This document shows, one piece after another, positions 47,871-59,100 of a stretch of DNA of 64,000 nucleotides (the stretch's first letter is position 1; every line of letters begins with the position of its first letter). Below the pieces are notes generated by a model. That model was not told the origin of the DNA. It searched no databases and saw nothing but the letters and a program-made list of their open reading frames with translations. The translations under genes and the position numbers were made by a program. Source of the stretch: Acanthacorydalis orientalis (Eukaryota > Arthropoda > Insecta > Megaloptera > Corydalidae); assembly GCA_034766995.1 (NCBI GenBank), contig CM068316.1, forward strand, positions 21,364,090 to 21,428,089, in the 5' to 3' direction.

Positions 47871-48560
47871 CACGTTGACTGCCACGCAACTTTTTTGTTT
47901 TGCCTCGGAGGTCTCAATAGAATTTTCATTATTCTAAGCATATAATGATAAAATATTAAGCAATATGATTAAGTAGGATCATATCCTTATCAATAGTGCG
48001 TTTATCTCGCTGGCGGTAACAAGAGACCACCATGATCCCACATCGCATTCGGTTACTCTTGATAAACTGTTTTTATAAAACTATCGGGCAAAAACAAACA
48101 AAAAATAATATTTAAGATGTTCACGCATTATACACACCTCGATAAAAATCATAGCAACCGTAACAAATAACATTTCATTTGTTTTGACAAATATATCTGA
48201 ATCAGTCAGTAAGTCGTTTCGAACATTAAGAAGTTAGTAAAAATTTCCTATTATCAATAAAGTAACTACGTACTGCAAATATTAAGTCAGACCAATTTGT
48301 GTTCGATTTTTTTTTAATATAGTACATCGTAGTATTTAATTTTTGTAAAATATTATGTTCTAATAAAAATTTTTAAATTGTTGAATAATGCACTTTTTAT
48401 CTCACAATATCATCTAGTTATTTACGTTGTCTTTAGTCGATGATATTCATCTTATTTTAATCATTCTAAAAATTTTGGTAACGCCGGTCACGGATAACCA
48501 CCAACTGTACACTGAGAAGACAAGCGCCGGTCACAGGTGACCACCGTGACAGTCAACATG
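47871..48560. mobile_element. piggyBac-like MITE, 690 bp
   Basis: Perfect TTAA duplications (47867-47870 and 48561-48564). Ends CACGTTGACTGCCACG and, reverse-complemented, CATGTTGACTGTCACG. Just inside the right end, GCCGGTCACAGGTGACCACC recalls the palindromic GGTCACCGGTGACC-type word of the MITE at 46431. No coding capacity. Confidence 0.85.
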
Positions 48561-48858
48561 TTAAATCAATAATACACAAGATAATCTACGAATATATTTA
48601 TGTTCGCAAGCATTCCAAGGGAAACAAACTCAAATATGATTGTGTATACAACTCAAACATTCAAGAATTTAATTTCATTGAGATATCATATCTTGTGTCA
48701 TAAAACTAAGGTAATTTTGTTGCTTAGTTTTATTGTTATGCCATTGGAGATTACGACCGTAAATTTTAATACAGTATCCGAATGACCAGAATCCACAACG
48801 TCGAAAGTGACGATCTGATACAGTTATTTGAACTTCCTTTGCACTGAATAACGTACAA

Positions 48859-48935
<77 letters not shown>

Positions 48936-49074
48936 ATACAGTATCCCAGTTTGCTCGTACACACCCATCAACCATCATTTATTAATCTTGGCTTACCTAC
49001 AAATAGCGGTCAGATTACTGCCTTGCACTGCTAAAGTATCTTCTTTGTTTTCAAAATAATTATTTCTTTTTTAT

Positions 49075-49136
<62 letters not shown>

Positions 49137-49814
49137 GCGAACGAGTAAGATATGAACCATTTCTCTTATATTTTATATTACAATATTTTCTTTGATTGCC
49201 TTAGGGATGAGAATATAACTACGCTAACAAAAGTTGTTTCCCCTCACTGAATAGTAAATGTAAGAAGAATGCATTTTTAAATTTTCTTATAAACTACATA
49301 TTTTATATCTGACACGCATGTATTAATTACTATTAAAATAACGATTCCTTTCTTTGTGTTCTGGAACTGAATTATCTTGTATACAAATAATTTCTATTTA
49401 GAATATATGTAATATTTTTCACATTACTTAATATTGAATTTAAATTAAAATGGTACCTAATACTGTATACTAATGCATTTGATCGATTTATGATAATATA
49501 ACGATATTTATGATGTAATTGATATTAACATAAATTGATTGAAAATGGTTGATTGTGGCTTAGTGTCTAGAATACATTTTATACACATTAGAATAAAATT
49601 AAGAGATAGAATTCAGGATTATCACTGTCTCAAGAGAATTAATTTCAAATTTCTTTACTTCCAGCTATTACCTAATTTCGTACTGAATATTCTTTTCTTT
49701 CATGATTTTTTTTTCCATATTTGTGAAAAGAACGTTTTTAACATTGATTTTTTAAGCTAGTTCTGTTAACAAAACTAATTTAGGAAAAATACGAACACAG
49801 TTGTTTGTATTAAG
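48561..49814. other. AT-rich stretch with two (TA)n tracts
   Basis: (TA)n(TG)n at 48863-48936 and (TA)n at 49079-49132. The short frame at 48600-48785 has no motif. No exon could be supported. Confidence 0.45.
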
Positions 49815-50382
49815 TTAGTAGGGAAATAATTGCGATTTTCTTTTTTTAAATTTTAACCTTAATTTTTTTTAATGAAAGTGTTATTTCATCGTGTTCATGT
49901 TAATATAATTTAAAGTACATTTTTCGGTCTGTATTTTGGTAACATCGACTTTAGTTTTATTATTAATTTTACTTCAAATTGTGCCTTTAAATTAAAGATG
50001 GAAAAGAAGAAAATAAGATTGACTTTTTATATATGTTTAAAACGGGTGGTAAAATAGTAAAAACTACTCGTAAACTAAACGATGCTTTTAGTGTGGGTAC
50101 TATTAAGAAAAGTATGGTGCATTGGTGGTTACAAAATTTTCGTGCTGCGGATGAAAACTTTAAGGATGAAGAAAGTGGCTAACGTCCTTCTTCAGTTCAT
50201 AACGACCAGCTGAAGGCGTTAGTTGAATCATAACCACGTACAACAATACTTGAGCTTGCACAAAGTTTAGCGTTATTCATCCAACAATTCTAGTCCACTT
50301 AATACTGCTAGTAAAATCAAAAACGAAAAAAATTTATATGAATTTGAAGGTCATAAACCACAATTATATTTTCACCAACTCA
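49815..50382 (+). mobile_element. HTH-only mariner derivative, copy G (both ends)
   Basis: Left end TTAGTAGGGAAATAATTGCG, right end TATTTTCACCAACTCAATA, 568 bp. Translation shows KTGGKIVKTTRKLNDAFSVG, KKSMVHWWLQNFRAADENFK, SVHNDQLKALVES and then, after a stop, TTILELAQSLALFIQQF. It then reaches KSKTKKIYMNLKVINHN across the same junction as the other copies. It ends only 96 bp before the transporter exon, in its upstream intron. Confidence 0.85.
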
Positions 50383-50478
50383 ATAGTATATTTATGCAAA
50401 AACATCACAGTAAAGAACACATTCAATCATATTCATAGTCATTTTGTAAATTCTAATACTCCTTGTTTACAATTACAG

Positions 50479-50632
50479 AAATGCCTAACTACACTGGATC
50501 TAACTTCTCTTGGAGTGGGATCATGTGTGGGAACAGGAATGTATTTAGTCGCAGGAATGGTAGCACGCAATGTAGCAGGACCTGGCGTTGTAGTCAGTTT
50601 TATTATCGCCGCAGTAGCCAGTATATTTTCTG
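50479..50632 (+). CDS. Internal exon of an SLC7A/CAT-family amino-acid transporter
   Basis: A 154-nt exon preceded by a TTTACAATTACAG acceptor and followed by GTAAGT. It enters in phase 0 (first codon AAA) and leaves after the first base of a codon. It encodes 51 residues: KCLTTLDLTSLGVGSCVGTG, then MYLVAGMVARNVAGPGVVVS and FIIAAVASIFSG. This is the first transmembrane region of cationic amino-acid transporters: the glycine-rich G.G.C.GTG helix break that contacts substrate, the AG.VA...AGP loop, and the hydrophobic helix ending before the usual CYAEF motif. The GS.VGTGMYLV wording is nearest to the CAT4-like (SLC7A4) branch by recollection, so I leave the gene symbol empty. The product would be a multi-pass membrane permease for amino acids. 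Neighbouring exons were not found, so introns must be long. The 142-codon frame around it (50338-50766) is read-through from mariner and into (TA)n and is not the exon boundary. Confidence 0.88.
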
Positions 50633-50708
50633 GTAAGTGTATAATTTTAAAATATATTACATATAAGAAGACATTTACATATAATAAAAGATATTTATAT
50701 ATAAGGAA

Positions 50709-50716
<8 letters not shown>

Positions 50717-50764
<48 letters not shown>
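50717..50764. repeat. (TA)n microsatellite in the intron after the exon
   Basis: About 23 TA units, starting 84 bp after the splice donor. Confidence 0.95.
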
Positions 50765-50769
<5 letters not shown>

Positions 50770-50899
50770 TTATCTAATAGGAGCGCAATTTTTCAAGAGG
50801 TTTTATTTCACAGATGTCAAACTGACAGATACATATTTCTGACATTTGTTAAGTATTAATATTATAATTTTTACTTATGACTACATATATAACAAAACA

Positions 50900-51930
50900 A
50901 CACATTAAAATAATACAATTGTATTATGAAAATGGTCGTTCTATAAAAAATACATTCTGTAAATAACAGCATTCTCGGTATACTCAACCATCTGAATCAA
51001 CAATGGTTCGATTAGTGAATAAATATGAAGAGACTGGATCGGTTCTAGATAAACAAACACTAACACGTGTTTGTAGTGTTCGTTCTGAAGAAAACATTGA
51101 CTTGGCTTGTAAAAGAGTATTGGAAGAGGCAGAATTGTCAATTCCACGACGTTCACAATGATTAGGCTGTTCACAAATTACAACATGACTTATTTTGCAT
51201 GATTTATTGCTTAAGACTTATAAGGTTCAAATAGCATAAGACCTGAACTCAGTAGATCATTCACGGTCTCCGGGATTTGTTAATTGGATATTGGAACATT
51301 GTTTTTCTGAAAAAGTCATCTTTAGCGTTGATGCTTATTTCTAACCCTCTGGCTACGTTAACAAGCAAAAGTACCAAACCTGGAGTGAAGTAAATTCAAA
51401 AGTGATCGTTGAGAAGCCACTGCACATAGAAACAGTGAGTGTTTGGTACGAATTTGATCCGGTGGAATCGTTGGTCCTTACTTTGTTGATAATCAGGCAG
51501 GTAAAGTGATTACTGTGAATTGGGAAAAGTATTGAAATATGATAACTAATATTTTGTGAGCAGAATTTGATGATATTGATCTGAAGGATATGTGGTTCCA
51601 ACAGGACGGTACAACAAGCCGCACAGCTGGTGAAACAATTGATTTATTAATGACGAAATTTCCTGGTAGCGTTATTTCAAAAAATGGAGACATTAATTGG
51701 CCACCGAGACATTGCAATTAACACCGTTGGACTGATTTCGTTGGAATCACTTTAAAGGTCAGTTACACGCCCTTATCTTAAAACAGTTTCTGACCAACAA
51801 GATGAAATCTGAAGAGTAATTGGTGAGGTAGACCCCCATTTATAAAGAGATGTTATTGAAAATGTTAACAAAGAACGGTTACTTGTAGGATAGCATGCGG
51901 CGCTCACTAAGACCATATTATTTTTTATTT
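50900..51930 (+). pseudogene. IS630/Tc1-type transposase remnant, nearly whole length
   Basis: In order on the plus strand: YYENGRSIKNTFCK and STMVRLVNKYEETGSVLDKQ, VCSVRSEENIDLACKRVLEE (N-terminal HTH domain). Then VDHSRSPGFVNWILEHCF with KVIFSVDAYF (first Asp region), GYVNKQKYQTWSE, and a shifted-frame DLKDMWFQQDGTTSRTAGET (second Asp). Last come SKNGDINWPPRHCN, VSDQQDEI and IGEVDPHL. Frames shift several times. The third catalytic motif is lost where GDINWPPRHCN meets a stop. The family is the same as at 16620-17290. Possible weak end repeats (GTTTATCTAATAGGAGCGCA at 50768; reverse-complemented GTTTTACAGTTAGGGCGTAT at about 52040) would make it about 1.28 kb. It lies in the transporter intron. 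Confidence 0.78.
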
Positions 51931-52099
51931 ATTAATAGCATAACCCCAACTATTATTTACAATAAAAAAACTTGAAATTTCAGCGTAAAACTTGTATTTC
52001 ATTTCAAATTAAAAAAAATACGCCCTAACTGTAAAACCCTACGTGTATATATACATATATATATATAGAATATTCGATTTTAAAAGTACCTTATACAGA

Positions 52100-52265
52100 T
52101 TTATCTGTACCTTGGTGCTCTCAAGATGATAACATTGTCATCAAAATGCTCATAAACATCAATCAAAAATGTTCCATTATAATTTATTGAACATTTTTGA
52201 CTAGAATAAAATGTTTATAATTTGTGAAGTAACCATGGAATTCATTAATAAAAATTTATGTAATT
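52100..52265. repeat. Dispersed hairpin repeat R-A, copy 2
   Basis: CAGATTTATCTGTACCTTGG, GCTCTCAAGATGATAACATT, then AATTTATTGAACATTTTTGA, CTAGAATAAAATG. It is colinear with the right half of the copy at 58812-59100. Confidence 0.7.
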
Positions 52266-53445
52266 ACTGTGTCAGAACTGTAACAAAATGCATCTTTACA
52301 TATGTTACTTTTTCGTAATTGTGTTTTTTCTTAATCAATTTTCTTACGTTAATTAAACTTTTTTATTTTATTTCAAAAATATTTCTTTTTGCATCTTCAA
52401 TACTAAACATCTAGATTTTTTCTTTGGTATTATGTTAATATCTAATTTTATCTTAATAGCCTTATCTTAATAAATAAACATAAATATAACATACACAATA
52501 AATAAATTTAGGAGCGAATATGTATGTATGTATATATATATATATATATATAAACGCGTTAAAGGAAGAGCATAAATAGCGGAATATTGTTTATCTTTAC
52601 GTCTAGTTGTGTTTTTATTTTAAAACGGCACATTTTTAAGTAAAGTAACAAAATTTACTTTACACCGAATTTACTTAAAAATCATTTTCATTAGAAAAGA
52701 TACTAAACCAGCTATATCTTATTAATAAAGTATCTACGACTATGTGTTTACATATTTTCTGATTGACTTTGTATCCATAAACATTTATTCAAATTTATTA
52801 ATTGACACTGCAAATATATACCTATATATATACATACCTCTCTCTCTCTATATATATATACATATATAATTTGCCTATAAGTGAATATTTAATAGTTTTG
52901 TACTTTATAAATGAATAATAATTAATTCCTCACACATACACGTTTCAATAATAATCTTTCATCCAAAGTTTCTAGCCATATTAAAACAAATGTTTATGTC
53001 TAAGTTATAACATGTGTTACGGAATTTGCATACCGCTTACAAATCTCTGTTTATAAGTTGTAGGGAGCCAACGTCTGTTCCATGTTGTTCAACTCAAAAA
53101 TTTACTCGTAATCTAACATTGTAGCTGAAATTACTTCTCTGCCTACAGATTTGGGATTAAAACTTGCTGATCATGAAGAAAATTAAAAAGGGTTAAATTT
53201 TTAACAATATAATCCCTAGATTTGTTAGTCTTATATCAAAAATATAAAATTACTGGATATACTGATAAAAATATTTTCACCTCTATATTCATTGTACATA
53301 ATATCGTTTGTTACATAATGAATGTTCAAATTAAAAACGTAATCATAAAATGTTTAAATATGTTTTATTAAGAATCATATACATTTTATTGATTTATAAA
53401 TACTTTATTATTCATAAATACAATTTGCAATTATTTTGTTCAAAA

Positions 53446-53483
<38 letters not shown>

Positions 53484-53824
53484 TCATAAAGTAATGAGAA
53501 GTGCACATAAGATTAATACAAACATAAGCCAAATATTAACATCAGACAACAAACCAAATAGTTAATATACCTATAAGGAAAAAATTTCCTTAAGAAAGGA
53601 GGGAAATAACTAAAACTTGAATATGGTAGATTAAATATAATACATTTATATACTGTGCTTACTAGTAACGATCCGAAATTAAATCCTTCTAAACTATATT
53701 CAAAAAATTCAAAACATCAATGGATGGCCAGCTGTAAACTTTAAAAGATTAGCTTGATGATAATAAAGGGAAATTATATATCTACAATGAACATCTGAAC
53801 ATAATAATGATATGTATATATATA
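52266..53824. other. AT-rich stretch, no supported gene
   Basis: Short (TA)n tracts at 52531-52553, 52815-52867 (with CTCTCTCTCT) and 53454-53479. No exon for the transporter was recognised. Confidence 0.45.
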
Positions 53825-55260
53825 AAAAAATCGGCGAACAACCCATTGGAAGATGCAATTTCAATAATGAAAACCAGAAAATAAAAAGACACCTGGAAGG
53901 AAGTAAAAAAATGATCATCATTCTTGATAATTAAATAACAAAGAACAAATTGATTATCTAAAAGATAGAAGAAACTAACTATGAAACGGCAATTATAATT
54001 CTATTTGAAACAAAATTAAAGAATGAAGTTAAACCAGATGACTATTGCCACTTACAAGTAAAAAAAACGACAAAAAATAGATCAATAATAAGGAAATGTG
54101 TCACACAAAAAACTAAATAGATAATTCTGTAGAACTGTAAACACCTTACGATTTCATACGTCTATGATAACGAAAAGATCTAAAATGGACAAAAAGAAAA
54201 TACAAGAATTGAAAATTAGTAGAGAATTAATGCAATAATAAATAAACAATAAATGAACGTTTTAACCGTTATATAGTCGATCAGGTAAAAAAATCCAGAA
54301 ATACTATACTAAAAGAATAAATTAAAGAAAAATCAAACAAATATACGATCTGCATACAGAATACTGATATTCATGAAGAAATTATGGATATAAATAAAAT
54401 TCACAACTACACTAAACAAAGTATTTGTGAATAAGAAAAAACCCTAAAAATGTGGAAAGAGTTTAAGAGCTATTAGACGTATAAATAATGATATGACAAG
54501 TAATATGAATATTTGAAGAATACAAGAGAAGTCATCACAAATGGAAAAGGATTCGTAAAGGAGAATCAAGGAAAACATATTTAGATGGAAGAAAAAAACA
54601 CGTTAATAAAAAAAAATAAAAAATAAAAAACGATAAACTTCAAAAAGAAAATACAAAAATATTTTTTGATGTACGCAATTTTCAATACATCTGAAAAACT
54701 TTGAGATGATTCAGAGAAGACACACTCAAAGGAAACCATATTCAGTTGAAATGTGGAAGAATTGTACAAAGACGTATACCCAAATAAAACACAAATATCA
54801 GACCTTAAGTTAGACATTAGATATACAGAACTGGATAGTGACACGTTTTTAAAAAAATTAAAATGAATAAAAAAGTTAAAACAAACATATACTATGTACA
54901 GATATGACCAAACGGAATTATTAATGAATTCTATAAAAATATACTTGATAAATGGAAAATAACTTAAGAAAACTATTTTTCAAAATCATGGAAACGGAAA
55001 AAATTCCTGACGAATGGTTAACAAGAGAACAAATGTTATTCAAGAAAGGCTATAGATACGATCCAAGAAACTAGAGATGAATATTAGTTCTCAACTCCAT
55101 AACTAAGATGTTTACAACAATAACTTATACTAGATTCAGATTAATTCAGTGAAATAATAAAAAAAATCTATAGAAGAGACTTTTACAACTAGGAATAAGC
55201 CAAAAATAATTCCAATAAAAATCAATATTTACAATAAATCGAAATTTAAATTACGAGTCT
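53825..55260 (+). pseudogene. LINE (non-LTR retrotransposon) remnant with RT start
   Basis: Heavily broken, but the order is recognisable. 54740-54850 gives VEELYKDVYPNKTQISDLKL with DIRYTELDSDTFLK. About 54900-54960 gives NGIINEFYKNILDKWK, the pre-RT linker that usually reads PGPDGIPNEFYK. About 54980-55130 gives METEKIPDEWLTREQ, LFKKGYRYDPRN and ILVLNSITKMFTT, matching the RT segment IP..W....I.....KKG...DP.NYR.I.LLN...K. A weak GISQK...KSIFTI follows, as in the EQ.GFR..RS..D.IF block. The catalytic YADD and everything after are missing, cut off by a mariner tail at 55263. Upstream (53825-54700) shows Lys/Asn-rich frames consistent with the rest of the ORF, but no endonuclease motif was confirmed. 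Confidence 0.7.
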
Positions 55261-55262
55261 GT

Positions 55263-55312
55263 ATATGAATTTGAATGTCATAAACAGTAATTATTTTTCT
55301 TCCAACATAATA
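55263..55312 (+). mobile_element. HTH-only/mariner 3' tail (copy H)
   Basis: TATATGAATTTGAATGTCAT, then AAACAGTAATTATTTTTCTT and CCAACATAATA match the last about 50 bp of the mariner derivatives. It is joined directly to the LINE remnant. Confidence 0.75.
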
Positions 55313-55594
55313 CTATCTTCAAGAATATTGATTTTACTAAAAAAGTACCATTGCACTTTTTCAATACTTACATCATTTCTTATATTTTATATTAACAGTG
55401 ACAAATACAAATTCTTTCATTAAAAATTTATTATGGAAAAAATATGATATCTATCTCGACAGTTTTCAAATAGTTTGATAAATATTTCCATATATTTTTA
55501 AAAAATACTGAATTAAATTTAAATATTAATGGAAATTTTAATTAAAAAACTTATAGGTACGCAAATTTATAGATAATCCAACTTTTTTATTATA

Positions 55595-56861
55595 TTAGAT
55601 TGTAACATATCAAGTTGCCGAATTTCAGTCAGTCAGAGGCTGACCACGATTGAGAAAGGTTCTGTAAATATTTTACAAGTTCAGCTATTTGGAATTGACT
55701 AATGTACTGTACCCTTCAATTGTTTTTAAATACGGAGTTATTGTTATTTTTATTTTTTATACCCTTTAACAGGATGGTGTCCACAAAATATCTGCATCTA
55801 CTTTTTTTTATGAGTTCAAGTTGGAACACAATTCAGCAGTAGCAGGTAGAAATATCAATGGAGCTTTCGGAGAAGGGTCACATTGCCAGAGTGCAATTCA
55901 ATTATGGTTTAAAAAATTTCGTTCCGGTAATATAAATCTCAACAGTGAGCCTCGAGGATGGGCTAAATCCATTGTGAACGAAGCACATTTGAGAGCCATG
56001 GTGGAAGCTAATCCACATAAAACAGTTTGAGCTCTCGCATGTGATTTAAGTGTTAGTGTTATGACTGTTTCTCGTCACCTCGCTGCAATAGGAAGGGTTA
56101 AAAATCTGGATAAGTGGGTGCCGCACTAATTGACAGATGGTCAGAAACTGAGACGTTTGAAGGTGTATTCTTTATTGATGATTCGAAATGATAAAACGCT
56201 TTTTCTAAATCGACTCATTACTTATGATGAAAAATTGATTCTGTATGATAACAAAAAAAGATCTGGACAATGGTTAAATGCAAATTATGCTCCAGGACAT
56301 GCACCTAATCCGTCATTATACCAAAAAAAACTTATGGTTACTCTGTGTTGGGAAAATACAAGAATAATCTATTATTCTTTTTTAAAACCAGGCGAAGCAA
56401 TTACGGTTGATTCATATTATCACGAAATCGACAATATGAATGAAAAATTAAAAACAAAACGGCCAATGCTAATCAATAGATATAGCCCGATACTATTGCA
56501 AGACAATGCTCGACCACAAACATCTCAAATCATAATTTCCAAATTAAATTATGAAATTTTACCGCATCCCCCTTATTCACCAGATCTTTCAGCGACATAA
56601 TATCATCTTTTTCGCCACTTGGAATATTATCTAAGAAATAAAAATTCCGAAAACAAGTAGAAGTGATTCAAGAATTTGAAAACCTTATAAGCTCTAAAAA
56701 CGTCGATTTTTAAAAAATGGGATGAGCAATCTAATTTTTCGTTGGTAAAAGACCATTGAAGATGATGGAGCTTATTTTGATTAAATCTACTTTATTTTGT
56801 TAAAAATATTGCGTTTTAATTCTCACCTACAAATTCCGCAATTTCATATGTTACACCCTAA
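55595..56861 (+). mobile_element. Mariner, fifth lineage, full-length-sized
   Basis: Left end TTAGATTGTAACATATCAAG; right end reverse-complemented TTAGGGTGTAACATATGAAA. TA lies on both sides. About 1.27 kb. It encodes a transposase read in only two or three frames with few stops, so it is moderately preserved. Confidence 0.92.
55803..56786 (+). pseudogene. Mariner transposase with several stops
   Basis: HTH part 55803-56030: YEFKLEHNSAVAGRNINGAF, IQLWFKKFRSGNINLNSEPR, HLRAMVEANPHKTV, then a TGA. Next come VSVMTVSRHLAAIGRVKNLD and KWVPH, then a TAA. Open frame 56130-56600 (156 aa): RLITYDEKLILYDNKKRSGQ (first catalytic Asp), KLMVTLCWENTRIIYYSFLK and PGEAITVDSYYHEIDNMNEK, SPILLQDNARPQTSQ (second Asp), LPHPPYSPDLSA, then a TAA at the position just before YHLF, where the third Asp should be. 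The C-terminus (about 56600-56786) continues YHLFRHLEYYLRNKNS and ends with DGAYFD. Residues such as WVPH.L and LYDN..R match the cecropia-type mariner wording. Confidence 0.88.
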
Positions 56862-57638
56862 TAATTCATAACTGAACAATTAACATATTCATATTATATT
56901 ACCTTAACTTATTTCATATCCCTAAAAAACAAAATGATTATCAAATGGAAGCAGCAAATACTTTTTCGATAATTATAATATTTATTAATTTTTAAATATA
57001 AATAACTTGAAAACTACAAAACTTTATAAGTATCATTGTTTATTTAAGATTTGAATTAATCAATGAATTAAATATCAATACACTGTTTTTTAATAAAAAA
57101 ACAAATCCATAACAAAATTCAAATTGAATATTGAATTATATATTATTCAATAATTTAATGAATCAGAACCATATATAAAAAATCCTCATTTAATTATTTT
57201 TTTAATTATTATTTTACAAAAATTCATATGGTGTTACGAAACTAAACCAAAGTTACAATATGTAATATGACACAGTCAACAAAACTGCATATAAAATTAT
57301 ATGGATTTTGTTACGTTTACTTAAATCAAATTTAAAATATGCTATAAATATGCAGACAAAATTGTAAGGATTCACTGTAAAATTTAACAGCATACAGTAC
57401 GACTACTGAATATTTGAGTAGTAAAAATTTACTCGTGTTTCTATTTTTCTAATTTTCAAACCAAATTTATTTCTTTTAGTTTTATATATAAAACAGTAAA
57501 TTTTTGAAAATTTTCATAAAATAGTATGCATATTACATATTGTGTTACTTTAAAAATCTTATCTTAATTATGCTGATAAAAACGGTTAGTTTTTTTGTAA
57601 ACAAAATAGTTTTTATAAATCACTTATTATGTACATAT

Positions 57639-57639
<1 letters not shown>
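56862..57639. other. AT-rich stretch, no feature recognised
   Basis: Nothing supportable. Confidence 0.4.
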
Positions 57640-57703
<64 letters not shown>

Positions 57704-57710
57704 GTATATA
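57640..57710. repeat. (TA)n-(TGTA)n microsatellite
   Basis: About 24 TA units followed by TGTATGTATGTATG. Confidence 0.95.
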
Positions 57711-57799
57711 ATTTATATATACATGTTATAAATTTAACTTCTGCATATGAATATTCATTATCGTTTGTTTTTTAAAAATTCATATATATATATATATAT

Positions 57800-58724
57800 A
57801 CGAGGTCAGACAATTAAGTAATGCGACAAAATTCCAAAATCGAGTATATTTAAAAATTAAGGTACATCGCTGCGATCCCCTTCAAAGTAGTCCCCTCCCG
57901 CATCTATACACTTATTCCAGCGAGTTTTCCAGTTTTCGTAACAATTCTGGAACACTTCTTGTGGGACCTCTCCGAGTACCCTCGTCACAGTTTCTTGGAT
58001 ATCTTCAACGGAGTCAAAATGTCGACCTTTGACGAATTTTTTTATATGGGGGAATAGGAAAAAGTCGCAGGGTGACATGACCGGTGAATAGGGTGGTTGT
58101 GGTAACGTTGCGATGCCTTTAGACGCCAAAAACTGAGAGACACTGAACGCACTGTGACAGGGAGCATTGTCGTGATGCAGAACCCAAGTCTTCGCGAGCT
58201 CTGGACGCACTCTGAGCACCCTTTTTCGTAATTTTTCGAGCACATTGCGGTAGAATACTTGATTTACGGTTTGTCCAGGTGGTACGAACTCTTTGTGAAC
58301 CACCTCTTTGCTGTAGAAGAAGCAAATCAACATGGTTTTCACTTTGGACTTGCTCATTCTCGCCTTCTTTGACCTTGGTGCTCCAGGGGACAGCCACTGT
58401 TGGCTTTGTCGTTTAGTTTCGGGGTCATATAGAAAGAACCAACTTTCATCACCAGTAATAACTCGATCGAGAAGAGTAGGATCACTTTCAACCTGCTCGA
58501 GACAATCTTGAGCGATGTTCATTCGATGATTTTCGTGACATGCACTACTCGCGCGTTGTTACAAAACACTAAACAGCTGGCGAAGAAATGATCGTACGAG
58601 GGTGGTCAAGGTCTCAATCGAGAGAGTAGGGATCTGCTATTACGGTGGCGGAGTTACAGGTTCGCAGTGTTACCACAGGCCGAGAAAAAAAATCGGTCGC
58701 ATTACTTATTTGTCTGACCTCGTA
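57800..58724 (-). mobile_element. Mariner, sixth lineage, lacking the HTH region, 925 bp
   Basis: End repeats are long and close: ACGAGGTCAGACAATTAAGT and, reverse-complemented, ACGAGGTCAGACAAATAAGT, continuing AATGCGAC. The left end touches a short (TA)n tract. The 3' two-thirds of the transposase is open; about 330 bp coding the N-terminal HTH are missing, with the junction just before the codons for ENHRMN (58522). Confidence 0.92.
57857..58522 (-). CDS. Mariner transposase catalytic domain, open, HTH missing
   Basis: 221 codons from Met 58522 to a stop, with no interruptions. It begins MNIAQDCLEQVESDPTLLDR, which in complete relatives lies about 110-120 residues into the protein. Catalytic triad: D25 in VITGDESWF, D118 in LHHDNAPCH, D153 in SPVMSPCDFFLFP, with the DD34D spacing kept (the preceding YSPD has Val in place of Asp, not a catalytic position). 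The C-terminus has CYENWKTRWNKCIDAGGDYF. Without the paired HTH it could not bind its own end repeats in the normal way. It is best seen as a young deletion derivative; whether it is expressed is unknown. An alternative is a domesticated catalytic domain, for which there is no positive evidence. Confidence 0.85.
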   Translation of the reverse strand: MNIAQDCLEQVESDPTLLDRVITGDESWFFLYDPETKRQSQQWLSPGAPRSKKARMSKSKVKTMLICFFYSKEVVHKEFVPPGQTVNQVFYRNVLEKLRKRVLRVRPELAKTWVLHHDNAPCHSAFSVSQFLASKGIATLPQPPYSPVMSPCDFFLFPHIKKFVKGRHFDSVEDIQETVTRVLGEVPQEVFQNCYENWKTRWNKCIDAGGDYFEGDRSDVP

Positions 58725-58811
58725 TATGATTTTTTTGAGCACACAAATATCTCTTCCTTGTAAAAAATATTTAATAAATTATTATCTATCATTTTTTATT
58801 ATTGCTAACAC

Positions 58812-59100
58812 GCATTTCGATGACATTGACATTATCTTCTGAGAGCCAAGAGTACAGATAAATCTAACGATTAACTAGACTTTTTTGTTAAATTTCGATT
58901 AGATTTATCAGTTAAATTCCTATTAGATTTTTCTGTTCTTTAGCTCTCGGAAAATGATGAAATCGACATTGAAATGCGCATGAGCATCAACCAAAGACGA
59001 CCGATAATAGTTTACTGAACTTTTTTGACTAGAACATTTTTTTGTGTTTTTGTTATGAAAAAATAATTTATTTATGAAAGTGAATTTATTCGCAGTGATA
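58812..59100. repeat. Dispersed hairpin repeat R-A, copy 3 (most complete)
   Basis: 58812-58868 and 58924-58980 are inverted copies (CGCATTTCGATGACATTGAC against reverse-complemented CGCATTTCAATGTCGATTTC; both reach AGAG.CAAGAG/AAGAACAGA.AAATCTAA). A loop of about 55 bp itself has short inverted pieces. The right flank shares TTTTTTGACTAGAACATTTT and TTTATGAAAGTGAATTTATT with the copies at 47628 and 52100. Confidence 0.75.

Noticed and set aside
50338..50766. 142-codon frame taken as one gene
   Set aside because: Its first part is a mariner 3' end and its last part is intron plus (TA)n. Only 50479-50632 is coding, bounded by AG and GTAAGT.
54581..54844. 87-codon minus-strand frame as a gene
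   Set aside because: It is antisense to the plus-strand LINE remnant, which has recognisable motifs.
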